A stretch of DNA of 64,000 bases from Cyclobacteriaceae bacterium (GTDB lineage: Bacteria; Bacteroidota; Bacteroidia; Cytophagales; Cyclobacteriaceae), in contig JAKLJG010000003.1 in the NCBI GenBank assembly GCA_023151255.1, positions 124,001 to 188,000 of the forward strand, written 5' to 3'. The translations under genes were made by a program, and so were the position numbers. The stretch's first letter is position 1. The number at the start of each line of letters is the position of its first letter. The notes beneath the pieces were generated by a model. It was given only the letters and a program-made list of their open reading frames with translations, was not told where the DNA came from and searched no databases. Below, piece after piece: positions 42,057 to 50,883 of this stretch.

Positions 42057-42748
42057 TTCACCTTCCTTTGTTTCTCCTTGTGCATTTCCACCACTTTCTT
42101 TACTTGCTCCAGGGCAATGGCCAGTGAATCCTGGCTTTTTTTATTCTGTTCAATTTTGGTTAGCAGGTTCAGGTATTCGAGTTTGTTGGCATCCATCGAT
42201 TTTTCCAGTTGCACTTTCTCCTTTTGATTGTTCTCCAGGCGAATGTTCAGGTTTTTGCTTTCGGCAGTAAGCCGTTGTTGCTGCCGCTCAACCGCCTGCA
42301 AGGCACGTGTTGACTCATCAATCTGTACCTGGATTTTATCGCGGTAATACTGCACACCAAAATCGTAGGTTAGCCGCTCCAACTCCTTGTTTATTTTATC
42401 TGCTTCATCCAGGGTCCATTCATCGGTTTTAATTCCGATCCAGGCTGCTGTCCTATCGCCCTTTTCTTTAGTAAGCGCGTAAACCGGACTTTTATACACC
42501 GATCCGCCAACGGCAAACTCACTCGTAGCAATCGGGTTGGCACCCAGTTTCAGTTTTGCGAAGGTTTTCAGATACTTTGTTAAAGCAGTATTCACTTCAT
42601 CAACAGTACCCTCCAGCGCTACCTCAAAACCATCGGCATTTTTACCTTTAATGCGCGCGGTTTCTTTTGTTACCTTGACCGATTGCGCGACAGCAGCAAC
42701 TGTTGATGCAATAAGTATAAGTCCGATAAACTTTCTCAGCAGTACCAT
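42053..42748 (-). CDS. Exported coiled-coil protein, unknown function
   Basis: A 231-residue protein with a signal peptide (cut near AVAQS, residue 23), a small beta domain (residues about 25-110, IKGKNADGFEVALEGTVDEV), and then a long coiled coil (about 125-225) with heptad-like Leu/Val/Ile and repeated Glu/Lys. It is periplasmic or anchored by partner proteins. No enzyme motif is seen. TAGCTTTG on the minus strand at 42775-42768 is a perfect -7 box, so its leader is about 20 bases. Confidence 0.75.
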   Translation of the reverse strand: MVLLRKFIGLILIASTVAAVAQSVKVTKETARIKGKNADGFEVALEGTVDEVNTALTKYLKTFAKLKLGANPIATSEFAVGGSVYKSPVYALTKEKGDRTAAWIGIKTDEWTLDEADKINKELERLTYDFGVQYYRDKIQVQIDESTRALQAVERQQQRLTAESKNLNIRLENNQKEKVQLEKSMDANKLEYLNLLTKIEQNKKSQDSLAIALEQVKKVVEMHKEKQRKVN

Positions 42749-42767
42749 GTTTCTTACTTTGAGTAAC

Positions 42768-42775
42768 CAAAGCTA
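42768..42775 (-). promoter_or_regulatory. -7 promoter box (TAGCTTTG) of the coiled-coil gene
   Basis: A perfect TAnnTTTG match. A second -7-like box on the plus strand (TTACTTTG, 42754-42761) serves the divergent epimerase gene, so the promoters are interleaved. Confidence 0.5.
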
Positions 42776-42781
42776 ACAAAA

Positions 42782-43690
42782 TTGAGTCCAAAAAAAGTAT
42801 TGATTACCGGAGGCTCGGGCCTTCTGGGCAGCCGACTTACTGAGCTGCTGCTTGAACAAGGATATGAAGTAGCACACCTGAGCCGCAAAGCAAAAACGGG
42901 CGTTGTTCCCGCCTTTGCGTGGGATGTTTCGGCTGGCTCTTTGGATGAAAAGGCTTTTACAGGTGTGGACACAATCATTCACCTGGCCGGAGCCGGTGTG
43001 GCCGATAAACGATGGACGAAGGAAAGAAAAAGGGAAATTTTGGAAAGCCGGGTTCAGTCAACAAGGCTGCTGTACCGATTCCTTAGCAGAAGAACTCATC
43101 AGGTTAGAAAATTCATATCAGCATCGGCTATTGGCATTTATGGATTTGGATTACGTAATGAAGTTTTAGCTGAGAACAGTAAGCACGGGGACGATTTTTT
43201 GTCGCAGGTGGTTACTGCGTGGGAAAATGAAGTCAATGCGATGCCATCATTGGGTGTACGTACGATTATTTTACGGATAGGCATTGTGCTGAGCAAGGAG
43301 GGCGGAGCATTAAAGGAAATGGCCAGGCCTGTACGTTGGGGGGTAGGCGCCCCCTTGGGCACCGGTAACCAATACCTGAGTTGGATTCATATTGATGACC
43401 TGTGCCGGATGTTTTTGTTTGCCCTGGAAAATGAATCCATAGCAGGAGTTTACAATGCGGCCGGAGTTCAACCGGTAACAAACAGAGAATTTACGCGGAC
43501 GGTTGCCGCTGTTTTGAAAAAGCCTATGTGGTTACCCCCGGTGCCTGCCTTTGTATTGAAACTTTTGTTGGGCGAAATGGCCGGTATGGTTTTAAACGGT
43601 AGCCGGGTTTCATCGGAAAAAATTCAACGGGCCGGTTTTACCTTTCGATTTACAGATTTGCACAGCGCATTGCTTGATCTGCTTACCTAG
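42782..43690 (+). CDS. SDR-family epimerase, TIGR01777 type
   Basis: A 302-residue NAD(P)-dependent short-chain dehydrogenase of the extended SDR class. The dinucleotide-binding loop is ITGGSGLLGSRL; the family motifs HLAGAGVADKRW and ISASAIGIYG (with the active-site Tyr nearby) and a C-terminal DUF1731-like region (MWLPPVPAFVLKLLLGEMAG) are present. Its substrate is unknown. No ATG is available upstream before a stop, so a TTG at 42782 seems to be the start. Confidence 0.85.
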   Translation: MSPKKVLITGGSGLLGSRLTELLLEQGYEVAHLSRKAKTGVVPAFAWDVSAGSLDEKAFTGVDTIIHLAGAGVADKRWTKERKREILESRVQSTRLLYRFLSRRTHQVRKFISASAIGIYGFGLRNEVLAENSKHGDDFLSQVVTAWENEVNAMPSLGVRTIILRIGIVLSKEGGALKEMARPVRWGVGAPLGTGNQYLSWIHIDDLCRMFLFALENESIAGVYNAAGVQPVTNREFTRTVAAVLKKPMWLPPVPAFVLKLLLGEMAGMVLNGSRVSSEKIQRAGFTFRFTDLHSALLDLLT

Positions 43691-43703
43691 CAGGCTTACA
43701 CTG

Positions 43704-43733
43704 TTTGTCGGGCAGGCACATCGTTGTATCTTT
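43704..43733 (+). promoter_or_regulatory. Promoter of the LOG gene (-33 TTTG, -7 TATCTTTC)
   Basis: TTTG at 43704-43707 and TATCTTTC at 43726-43733 are 18 bases apart, close to the Bacteroidota spacing. The LOG ATG follows 17 bases after the -7 box. Confidence 0.5.
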
Positions 43734-43750
43734 CGAAAGACAATTCCATT

Positions 43751-44512
43751 ATGAAATCAAAAAAGAAGTCAACCGGCAACCCACAGGCCGAGCTTATTCA
43801 GCAAGCCATTGAAGACGAGCACCGCATCCGCAAAGCATTTAAAGACAAAGACTGGTCAGAGATAAAGGGCGAGAACAGTTGGATGATTTTTAAAGTGATG
43901 AGCGAGTTTGTGGAAGGCATGGAAAAACTGGCGAAGATTGGTCCGTGTGTTACTATTTTCGGTTCAGCCCGCACCAAACCCGGTCATGCCTATTACAAGA
44001 CTGCCGAAGAACTGGCGTACCAGTTGGTGCAACATGGGTATGGAGTGATTACCGGGGGCGGCCCCGGCATTATGGAAGCCGGTAACCGGGGCGCCCATCG
44101 CGCAGGCGGAAAGTCGGTAGGATTGAACATTTTTTTACCGTTTGAACAAAAAGGAAATCCGTATATCGATCCGGATAAGCTTATTACGTTCGACTACTTC
44201 TTTGTTCGCAAAGTGATGTTTGTAAAATATTCTCAAGGGTTTGTGGTGATGCCGGGTGGATTCGGAACGCTCGATGAATTAACCGAAGCGTTAACGCTTA
44301 TTCAAACCAAAAAAATCGGGCGTTTCCCGATTGTGATGGTGGGCAAAAAATTCTGGCAGGGCTGGCTCAAGTGGGTGAAGGAAATTTTGATTGAAGAAGG
44401 CATGATCAGCGAAGAAGACCTCGATTTGTTTGCTCTTGTTGAAACCCCCAAAGAAGCCGTTAAAGTTATTGACGACTTCTATTCGAAGTACCTGCTGGCC
44501 CCGAACTTTTAG
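43751..44512 (+). CDS. LOG family (TIGR00730) phosphoribohydrolase-like protein
   Basis: A 253-residue Rossmann-fold protein. The LOG signature GGGPGIMEAGNRGAHRAGG and the motif PGGFGTLDELTE are intact. LOG enzymes cleave nucleoside 5'-monophosphates to free base and ribose phosphate; the family includes cytokinin-activating enzymes and nucleotide-processing YgdH-type proteins. The start at 43751 (MKSKKK) follows the promoter; the longer frame would begin nine codons earlier within it. The GTG of the next gene lies seven bases after its stop, so the two are cotranscribed. Confidence 0.88.
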   Translation: MKSKKKSTGNPQAELIQQAIEDEHRIRKAFKDKDWSEIKGENSWMIFKVMSEFVEGMEKLAKIGPCVTIFGSARTKPGHAYYKTAEELAYQLVQHGYGVITGGGPGIMEAGNRGAHRAGGKSVGLNIFLPFEQKGNPYIDPDKLITFDYFFVRKVMFVKYSQGFVVMPGGFGTLDELTEALTLIQTKKIGRFPIVMVGKKFWQGWLKWVKEILIEEGMISEEDLDLFALVETPKEAVKVIDDFYSKYLLAPNF

Positions 44513-44519
44513 AACATCT

Positions 44520-45488
44520 GTGCAAATACTGGAGAAAAACTTTCCGTTGCTCATCTCATTGCTTTCGCTGGTTATTGTACTGGGGTATGTACGGTACTCC
44601 AACAATCGGATCAAAAATTTACTGGCCGAAGGTCAGCATGACCAGCAACAGGAAGAAGGAGTTCTTCCTCCTTCGCAATGGGATGCAGAAATACCCCGAT
44701 ACCTTGCTGTATCCTACGATTTGCCGGCTTTCCTCAGCTTTGCCGGTGAGCCGGTACCGCTCGAAATCCCCGATGTATTGGAGCGCCTGGACCGCGAACT
44801 GCAGATAAATATTTATTTGCACAGCTCAACAATTTTCCTGATGAAACGTGCCAACCGCTGGCTGCCGCAAATGCAGGAAATTCTGCGCAAGCACAACATA
44901 CCCGATGATTTTAAATACCTGCCTTTAATCGAGTCAGGATTATTGAATGACACCTCCCCAAAAGAAGCGGTCGGGTATTGGCAGATACTCAAATCATCAG
45001 GCCGAGAGTTAGGGCTTGAAATAGAAAAAGAGGTGGACGAGCGTTATGATCCGCTTAAATCAACGGAAGCAGCATGTAAATATTTAAACAACGCCTATAG
45101 AAAATTCGGCAACTGGACATTGGTGGCCGCCTCCTACAACCGGGGCATTGCCGGTGTGGGCCGTGCACTGGAAAATCAGCAGGTGGATAATTTTTATGAC
45201 TTGCATTTGGTTGATGAGACTTCGCGTTATGTATTTCGCATTATTGCCATTAAAGAAATTATTGAAAACCCCGCCCGCTATGGGTTTAATGTAAATCCGA
45301 AACACCTGTACCAGCCTGAGAAACTTCGCTATGTGGAAGTAACGCAAACTATTCCTGACCTGGTAAAGTTTGCAAAGCAACAGGGTGTTAATTACAAATT
45401 GTTGAAGCGCCACAACCCCTGGCTGCGCGATGACCGGTTAACAGTTAGGCGAGGAAAAACGTACAGCATTGCCTTGCCGGCTGAGTAA
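44520..45488 (+). CDS. Membrane-anchored lytic murein transglycosylase (MltD-like)
   Basis: A 322-residue protein with an N-terminal hydrophobic helix (about residues 7-24, LLISLLSLVIVLGYVRY), then an SLT domain (about 120-240) with the catalytic Glu in PLIESGL and the YWQILKSSGR and AASYNRGIAGVGRA motifs. The C-terminal 50 residues (IPDLVKFAKQQGVNYKLLKRHNPWL) resemble a LysM peptidoglycan-binding module. It should cut glycan strands of the cell wall. I chose the GTG at 44520, seven bases after the LOG stop, because the open frame further upstream (to 44430) runs through the LOG gene in another phase. Confidence 0.85.
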   Translation: MQILEKNFPLLISLLSLVIVLGYVRYSNNRIKNLLAEGQHDQQQEEGVLPPSQWDAEIPRYLAVSYDLPAFLSFAGEPVPLEIPDVLERLDRELQINIYLHSSTIFLMKRANRWLPQMQEILRKHNIPDDFKYLPLIESGLLNDTSPKEAVGYWQILKSSGRELGLEIEKEVDERYDPLKSTEAACKYLNNAYRKFGNWTLVAASYNRGIAGVGRALENQQVDNFYDLHLVDETSRYVFRIIAIKEIIENPARYGFNVNPKHLYQPEKLRYVEVTQTIPDLVKFAKQQGVNYKLLKRHNPWLRDDRLTVRRGKTYSIALPAE

Positions 45489-45490
45489 GT

Positions 45491-45730
45491 TCAGTCTTCC
45501 AACTGCTCATAGCCCGACCGAAGCAACAGGTATCCGAGCGTGCCCATAACAAGACCAATGGCACCTATACCCGCTGTTGTTCCCCAACCATATTCAGAAC
45601 TGCCAATAAAAATCTTAACGGCTATTACCATTGCGCCAATGGTAGCGACTACACCAACCAGCAGCATACCCATACCGTAGTAAACTGACATGCCGCCTGT
45701 TACCCGTTTTTCAAATTTTTGCTTTGTCAT
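45491..45730 (-). CDS. Small two-TM membrane protein, unknown function
   Basis: A 79-residue protein with two hydrophobic helices (about residues 18-37 and 50-68). It has a basic start (MTKQKFEKRV) and an acidic end. It begins 12 bases after the stop of the gamma-glutamyltransferase-like gene, so they are probably cotranscribed. The function is unknown. Confidence 0.6.
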   Translation of the reverse strand: MTKQKFEKRVTGGMSVYYGMGMLLVGVVATIGAMVIAVKIFIGSSEYGWGTTAGIGAIGLVMGTLGYLLLRSGYEQLED

Positions 45731-45742
45731 AATCAGATTAAA

Positions 45743-47596
45743 TTACCAACCCAAACCATAATCTTCTCCGTGATTGCTCGAGCCGCCCCAGAAACTTCCG
45801 TTCTTCCAATCAAAATAAATGGCATTGATCGGGCCGCTGGTGCGTTCACGGTACGTAATCCGGTAGCCTTTCTGGCCCAGTTCTTTGCGTACCCACGGAG
45901 GCATCTGGTTGTTGAGAATTAACCCCCCGGGTTGTTTTTCGTGATCGCCAAAGCTGGAGTACATCTGGTTAGTAATAAAACTGGGCGCTTCGCAGGCTTC
46001 CTGAACCGTCATGTTAAACTCAACCATGTTTAGAAAGAATTGAATTAATAATTGATCCTGTTCATCACCGGCTTGCTTGGCAAACGATAAAAACGGTTTA
46101 CCATCTTTTAAGGCAAGGCTTGGAGTTAGCGTAACGCGGGGCCGTTTTCCCGGCTCTACCACGTTAAAGGGATTCTCTTTTTCATCCAGTACAAAACTTT
46201 GCATGCGCTGGCTCATGCCAATGCCCGTGTTGCCGGCAATGCAGGCAGGCACCCAACCGCCACTGGGAGTAATAGACACCACCCAACCTTCTTTATCGGC
46301 TGCTTCAACCGATGTTGTTCCGGCTGCAAAGTCCTCAAAATATTTTTCATCCAACGGGCGATACAAACTGCTTTGTTCGCCACCCCAGGTTTTTAGTAAA
46401 TGGGTAAATGGATTCACCTTGCCTTCGTAGGGATATGGATCGCCCGGCCCGATTTTCGGATCGTTACGTTCGGGGTTAATAAGTTTGGCGCGTTCTTTTG
46501 CGTACTCTTTGGAGAGCAGACCCTTCATCGGTTCATCCGGAGGAAAGGCCGGGTCGCCATAATAAAAGTCCCGATCGGCAAAAGCCAGGTTCATGGCCTG
46601 GTAAACCGTGTGCACATAGTTGGCCGAATTGTACCCCATGCTTTTTAAATCGAAATTTTCCAGGATGTTCAGCGTTTGCAGCATCACAGGGCCCTGTGTC
46701 CATTGCTGAAGTTTGTACACTTCAATGCCTTTGTAGGTAGTCATTAGGGGTTCTTCAATCTTTACTTTCCAAGTGGCCAGGTCCTGTTCGGTAATCAGGC
46801 CGCCCTGCTCCTGGCAACCGCGCACAAATTCTTTGGCGATGTCGCCTTTGTAAAACCGATCGTATGCCGCATAGATAGCTTCCTTCCGCGATTTGCCTTT
46901 TTTCAATGCCTGCTGTTCGGCATCAACCAGTTTTTGCAGGGTGGCCAGCAAATCTTTTTGTGCAAAAATTTCTCCGGGGTAGGGCGCCTCACGGCTTTCG
47001 CCCGGATGGGTTAAAAAAACTTTCTTTGAGTACGGCCATTCTTTGATTCTGTTCTTCTCGCGTTCGATGGAATTGGCTGTTTGCGCTTCAATGGGGTAGC
47101 CTTCGGCCATTTGCATAGCCGGTGTAAGTACATCTTTCAAACTCATGGTTCCGTATTCAGCCAGCATGGTCATCAGTCCGCCCGGTGTACCGGGTGTAAC
47201 AGCAGCCAAGGGTCCGTATTGCGGAGGATATTTCATACCCTTGTCTTTAAAAAACTGTGCGGTAGCCCCTGTTGGTGCTACACCAAGCGCGTTGATAGCG
47301 ATTACTTTTTTGGTTTTCGGATTGTAAATGAGCGCCTGTGTTTCACCGCCCCAGCTCAGCACATCCCACATGGTGCAGGTTGCCGCCAGCATGGCGCACG
47401 AGGCATCCACCGCATTACCGCCTTTGCTGAAAATCATGGCGCCTGCGGTAGCCGCCAGCGGCTTGCCGGTTACGGCCATCCAGTGCCTTCCGTGCAGCGG
47501 AGGTTTTTGTGTGGTTACCGGAAACGTATTGAAGGATTGCGCAAGCAAGGACGTTGTTGCAAGCAACAAACAGCCGAACAAAATGGATGGTCTCAT
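45743..47596 (-). CDS. Secreted gamma-glutamyltransferase family protein
   Basis: A 617-residue exported protein of the Ntn-hydrolase GGT family, which splits gamma-glutamyl bonds after autocleaving into two subunits. It has a signal peptide (cut near LLAQS, residue 20). N-terminal GGT motifs (GNAVDASCAMLA) are present; the nucleophile threonine is likely the second T in AAGTTSVEAADKEGWVVS. The active-site G-G region near SITPSGGW is present, but the small-subunit P-G-G-N segment reads AKQAGDEQDQ, so substrate use may differ. The substrate is not known; glutathione is the textbook one. Confidence 0.85.
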   Translation of the reverse strand: MRPSILFGCLLLATTSLLAQSFNTFPVTTQKPPLHGRHWMAVTGKPLAATAGAMIFSKGGNAVDASCAMLAATCTMWDVLSWGGETQALIYNPKTKKVIAINALGVAPTGATAQFFKDKGMKYPPQYGPLAAVTPGTPGGLMTMLAEYGTMSLKDVLTPAMQMAEGYPIEAQTANSIEREKNRIKEWPYSKKVFLTHPGESREAPYPGEIFAQKDLLATLQKLVDAEQQALKKGKSRKEAIYAAYDRFYKGDIAKEFVRGCQEQGGLITEQDLATWKVKIEEPLMTTYKGIEVYKLQQWTQGPVMLQTLNILENFDLKSMGYNSANYVHTVYQAMNLAFADRDFYYGDPAFPPDEPMKGLLSKEYAKERAKLINPERNDPKIGPGDPYPYEGKVNPFTHLLKTWGGEQSSLYRPLDEKYFEDFAAGTTSVEAADKEGWVVSITPSGGWVPACIAGNTGIGMSQRMQSFVLDEKENPFNVVEPGKRPRVTLTPSLALKDGKPFLSFAKQAGDEQDQLLIQFFLNMVEFNMTVQEACEAPSFITNQMYSSFGDHEKQPGGLILNNQMPPWVRKELGQKGYRITYRERTSGPINAIYFDWKNGSFWGGSSNHGEDYGLGW

Positions 47597-47711
47597 ACTC
47601 GTAAGTTTATGTGCTGGTCGATAAAATTAATAGATTCCATTTGGTATTTCTTATCCGATTATACAAAAGCCATTAACCGCATGCCTGCGGAAATCGTTGT
47701 AATTGAATTAG

Positions 47712-47719
47712 TACATTTG
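47712..47719 (+). promoter_or_regulatory. -7 promoter box (TACATTTG) before the first PNP gene
   Basis: A perfect TAnnTTTG match that overlaps the annotated region: its final G is four bases before the ATG at 47724. Confidence 0.4.
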
Positions 47720-47723
47720 AATG

Positions 47724-48539
47724 ATGCTGAGGCAGGTTAAAGAAGCAACCGATTTTATTAAGCGCAGGTTAAAAACCATGCCCGAGGTGGGCGTTATACT
47801 CGGTACCGGCCTCGGCAACGGGTTTATAGAGGCTGTTAAGAAACCAACGATTATTACCTATAATGCCATCCCGCATTTCCCCATTTCAACAGTAGCCACG
47901 CACAAAGGGCAACTCGTGTTTGGTGAAGTAAGCGATAAGCAGGTCATTATCATGCGGGGCCGGCTTCATTATTATGAAGGCTACACCATGCACCAGATAG
48001 CCTTGCCCATCCGTGTAATGAAGATGCTCGGTGTGAAAGTTTTGTTAGTCTCAAACGCAGCCGGCAACCTGAATCCCGCTTGGAAGAAAGGTGAGTTGAT
48101 GTTGTTAAACGATCACATCAACCTGATGCCCGACAATCCGCTGCGGGGAGAAAATTATGAGGTGTTCGGACCACGATTTCCGGACATGAGCGAACCCTAT
48201 TCAGCAACGTTACAGAAGAAACTGCTTGCCATTGCCGCTAAGAAAAAAATCAAACTGCGCCCGGGAGTTTATGCAGCCGTACAGGGGCCTTCGTTAGAGA
48301 CCCGTGCAGAATACCGCTACCTGCGCACCATCGGGGCCGATGCCGTAGGCATGAGCACGGTGCCCGAAGTGCTTACTGCGCACCATGCCGGTATGGCGTG
48401 TTGCGCTGTTTCTGTGCTGACCAATGATTGCAATGCTGATAAGCCGGTGGCTGTAAAACTTGAACACATTGTGAAGGCGGCCGAAAAAGCCGAAAAGCAC
48501 CTGGTTACGTTGTTTACAGAGTTGATTACGTCACTTTGA
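47724..48539 (+). CDS. Purine nucleoside phosphorylase (first copy)
   Basis: A 271-residue trimeric-type PNP (class I) that converts purine nucleosides plus phosphate to base and ribose-1-phosphate. Phosphate-binding residues are seen in LGTGLGNG and ATHKGQLVFG. The base-binding motif VSNAAGNLNP and the conserved GPSLETRAEYR are present. Two in-frame ATGs lie at 47721 and 47724; the -7 box spacing favours the second. The next gene is a close paralogue 12 bases away. Cys-rich ACCAVSVLTNDCNAD at the C-terminus is shared with the paralogue. Confidence 0.93.
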   Translation: MLRQVKEATDFIKRRLKTMPEVGVILGTGLGNGFIEAVKKPTIITYNAIPHFPISTVATHKGQLVFGEVSDKQVIIMRGRLHYYEGYTMHQIALPIRVMKMLGVKVLLVSNAAGNLNPAWKKGELMLLNDHINLMPDNPLRGENYEVFGPRFPDMSEPYSATLQKKLLAIAAKKKIKLRPGVYAAVQGPSLETRAEYRYLRTIGADAVGMSTVPEVLTAHHAGMACCAVSVLTNDCNADKPVAVKLEHIVKAAEKAEKHLVTLFTELITSL

Positions 48540-48551
48540 GAAATTTAATTC

Positions 48552-49367
48552 ATGATTAAAGAAATTAACCGGGCTGTTGAGTTTTTAAAAAAGCGCGGAA
48601 TTGACAAGCCCGAAGTTGGCGTGATTCTCGGAACCGGCCTGGGAAATTTATTTGTGAAGGAGTTTAAATCGCCAGTGGCCATACCCTATAACTCCATCCC
48701 ACACTTCCCGATTTCAACGGTGGAGTTTCACAAAGGCCGGCTTATCTACGGCAAGGTGAAGGGTAAAAAAGTGCTGGCCATGCAGGGCCGGTTTCACTAC
48801 TACGAAGGGTATGATTTACGGCAGATAACATTGCCGGTACGGGTAATGCAATTGCTGGGCATCGAATACCTGCTCATATCGAATGCAGCCGGTAACCTTA
48901 ATCCGAAGTGGAGTAAAGGGCAACTCATGCTGCTGGACGATCACATCAACCTGCTGCCCGATAACCCGCTGCGCGGAGAAAACTTCGAAATGTTCGGTCC
49001 GCGTTTTCCGGACATGAGCCAGCCCTACTCCAAAATACTGAACAGCAAACTCAAGCAAATTGCCCGCGCAAAAAAAATAAAACTAAATGAAGGCGTTTAT
49101 GCGGCTGTTCCGGGGCCTAACCTGGAGACCCGGGCCGAGTACCGCTTTTTGCGCACCATCGGTGCCGATGCAGTAGGCATGAGCACCGTGCCGGAGGTAA
49201 TTGTAGCTAACCACATGGGCCTGCCGTGTTGTGCCGTTTCGGTACTGACCGATGACTGCGATCCTGATAATTTGCAGCCGGTGGATCTGGCTACCATTGT
49301 GAAGGTAGCCGGCAAGGCTGAGCCTAAACTGACGGAGTTGTATGTGGAGTTGATTCGGTTGTTGTAG
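48552..49367 (+). CDS. Purine nucleoside phosphorylase (second copy)
   Basis: A 271-residue paralogue of the preceding gene with the same landmarks: ILGTGLGN, EFHKGRLIYG, ISNAAGNLNP, GPNLETRAEYR, ACCAVSV-like CCAVSVLTDDCD. Both copies are full length with no lost motif. They may differ in specificity, for example adenosine against guanosine or inosine. The intergenic gap is 12 bases, so they form one operon by tandem duplication. Confidence 0.92.
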   Translation: MIKEINRAVEFLKKRGIDKPEVGVILGTGLGNLFVKEFKSPVAIPYNSIPHFPISTVEFHKGRLIYGKVKGKKVLAMQGRFHYYEGYDLRQITLPVRVMQLLGIEYLLISNAAGNLNPKWSKGQLMLLDDHINLLPDNPLRGENFEMFGPRFPDMSQPYSKILNSKLKQIARAKKIKLNEGVYAAVPGPNLETRAEYRFLRTIGADAVGMSTVPEVIVANHMGLPCCAVSVLTDDCDPDNLQPVDLATIVKVAGKAEPKLTELYVELIRLL

Positions 49368-49369
49368 GT

Positions 49370-50806
49370 TTAGTGCTTAATCACCTCTTTGAGGTATTCC
49401 ATCACAGGGTCACGACCTGAAACCAGCTCAAGGGGTTCAGCAGCAATTTCCACATCGGGTTTAACACCCCGAAGGGTATCATCGCTGCAAGGGTGAACAA
49501 ATTTTTTATAGCTGCAACCGGCTGCCAATTTTGTGTTGGGTAATTGAATTGGAATAACATCACCAAACGCCTCCAGCACACCCCCGGTTTCTTCGCCAAC
49601 AATAGTACCCATGTTGTAGCATGCAAATGCAGCGGCCAGCATATTGGCGCTGGAGAAGGTATAGTGGCTTACCAGTAAATACGGTTGGCCTCTGAATTTC
49701 AACGGTTCGGTTTTTGGTTTGATCAGTTTTTTCATTTCAACCACCTGAATTTTACCCGGCCTTCCGAACGCATAATGGCGGGCTTGCTTATTGAAAACAG
49801 CAAAGGGCATAAGCGGGTACATATACCATTTAACATACCGCTGGCGAAAGTAGCTTTTCATTTCCTTACTGGCTTTCACCTCCATTCGATCGACCTGCCG
49901 ATAAGGTTTATCGGTTATGTAATTAAAGAGCATATCGCCCAATTGTGAGTTGCCGCCACCGTTATTGCGCAGGTCGATGGCCAGGTGCTGAATATTTTCG
50001 TTTCGGATAACCTGGAAGGCCGAATCCAGAAAACGGGCGAAGCGCTTTTTATCCGTCATCGAACGAAAATCAATAATGGCAAACCCCTCTGAAGTAATCG
50101 TGAGGGAGTAGGGTTTTAAAACATGCTGGTTTACCGATCGGTGAAGCGCAGCGGTCTGAAACTGTGTTGAAGTAATTCCCTCAACATGTCTTTTCAACGG
50201 CTGACCATCAATAACAAGTTCAACCTCGTAATCACCGCAAAAGCCTAACACATACCACAGCAGGCCTCTGAACGATCGCTGGATGCGGATGTCCCGGTAT
50301 AAATCCAGTTCGGCACTTACATACGGCCTTAGTTTATCAAGCAATTCAGGCGTGCGCAATCCGTTTATGGAAGTGACTTCAACAATCCCGGACAAGGTGG
50401 AATCGCTGCTGTAATTAGTGGTAATGAATAACCGGTTGTTTCGGATGAGGACTTCAAAAGGGAATACTTTGCCGCCCTGTTTTAAAAATTCGCTGCGTTC
50501 TTCCTGCGGAAAATAAACGGAAGTGTGGCCATCGCCCAGGCGTGTTACTATCGGAATAAATTTTCGGGCAAACTCCAGGCGGGTTATGGGCTCAGTCAGT
50601 TCCTGCTCCAGCGCCTCAACATCCTGGTAAAATTTTTCCTTAGAGGCAGCGGCATACAGGTTGGGATGGATGTTCTGCAGTGTTTTAACAAGAAAGCGGA
50701 TGTCGGTTTTCAGTTCATCCGGAGAGAATAGTTTTTCGGTAATAGTAACCTGACCCAGTAGCAGGGTTGAACTCAGGAGTAAACCCAGGGTTATGGTTTT
50801 CATCAT
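49370..50806 (-). CDS. Secreted S41 family peptidase
   Basis: A 478-residue exported tail-specific-protease-like protein with a signal peptide (MMKTITLGLLLSSTLLLGQ). The C-terminal S41 domain shows DLRNNGGGNSQLGDML and the catalytic serine in SHYTFSSANMLAAAF, followed by GEETGGV. No PDZ domain is clearly recognised between the N-terminal helical region and the catalytic domain; the N-terminal part shows a TSINGLRTPELL stretch that may be a degenerate PDZ-like fold. It converges on the second PNP gene, ending two bases after it. Confidence 0.85.
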   Translation of the reverse strand: MMKTITLGLLLSSTLLLGQVTITEKLFSPDELKTDIRFLVKTLQNIHPNLYAAASKEKFYQDVEALEQELTEPITRLEFARKFIPIVTRLGDGHTSVYFPQEERSEFLKQGGKVFPFEVLIRNNRLFITTNYSSDSTLSGIVEVTSINGLRTPELLDKLRPYVSAELDLYRDIRIQRSFRGLLWYVLGFCGDYEVELVIDGQPLKRHVEGITSTQFQTAALHRSVNQHVLKPYSLTITSEGFAIIDFRSMTDKKRFARFLDSAFQVIRNENIQHLAIDLRNNGGGNSQLGDMLFNYITDKPYRQVDRMEVKASKEMKSYFRQRYVKWYMYPLMPFAVFNKQARHYAFGRPGKIQVVEMKKLIKPKTEPLKFRGQPYLLVSHYTFSSANMLAAAFACYNMGTIVGEETGGVLEAFGDVIPIQLPNTKLAAGCSYKKFVHPCSDDTLRGVKPDVEIAAEPLELVSGRDPVMEYLKEVIKH

Positions 50807-50883
50807 AACAGCAATTTTAAACCATACAGACTTACGCCTGAATAGTTAGTTGCTTCGAGGTTAATGCTTTTTACGGGGTAAAG

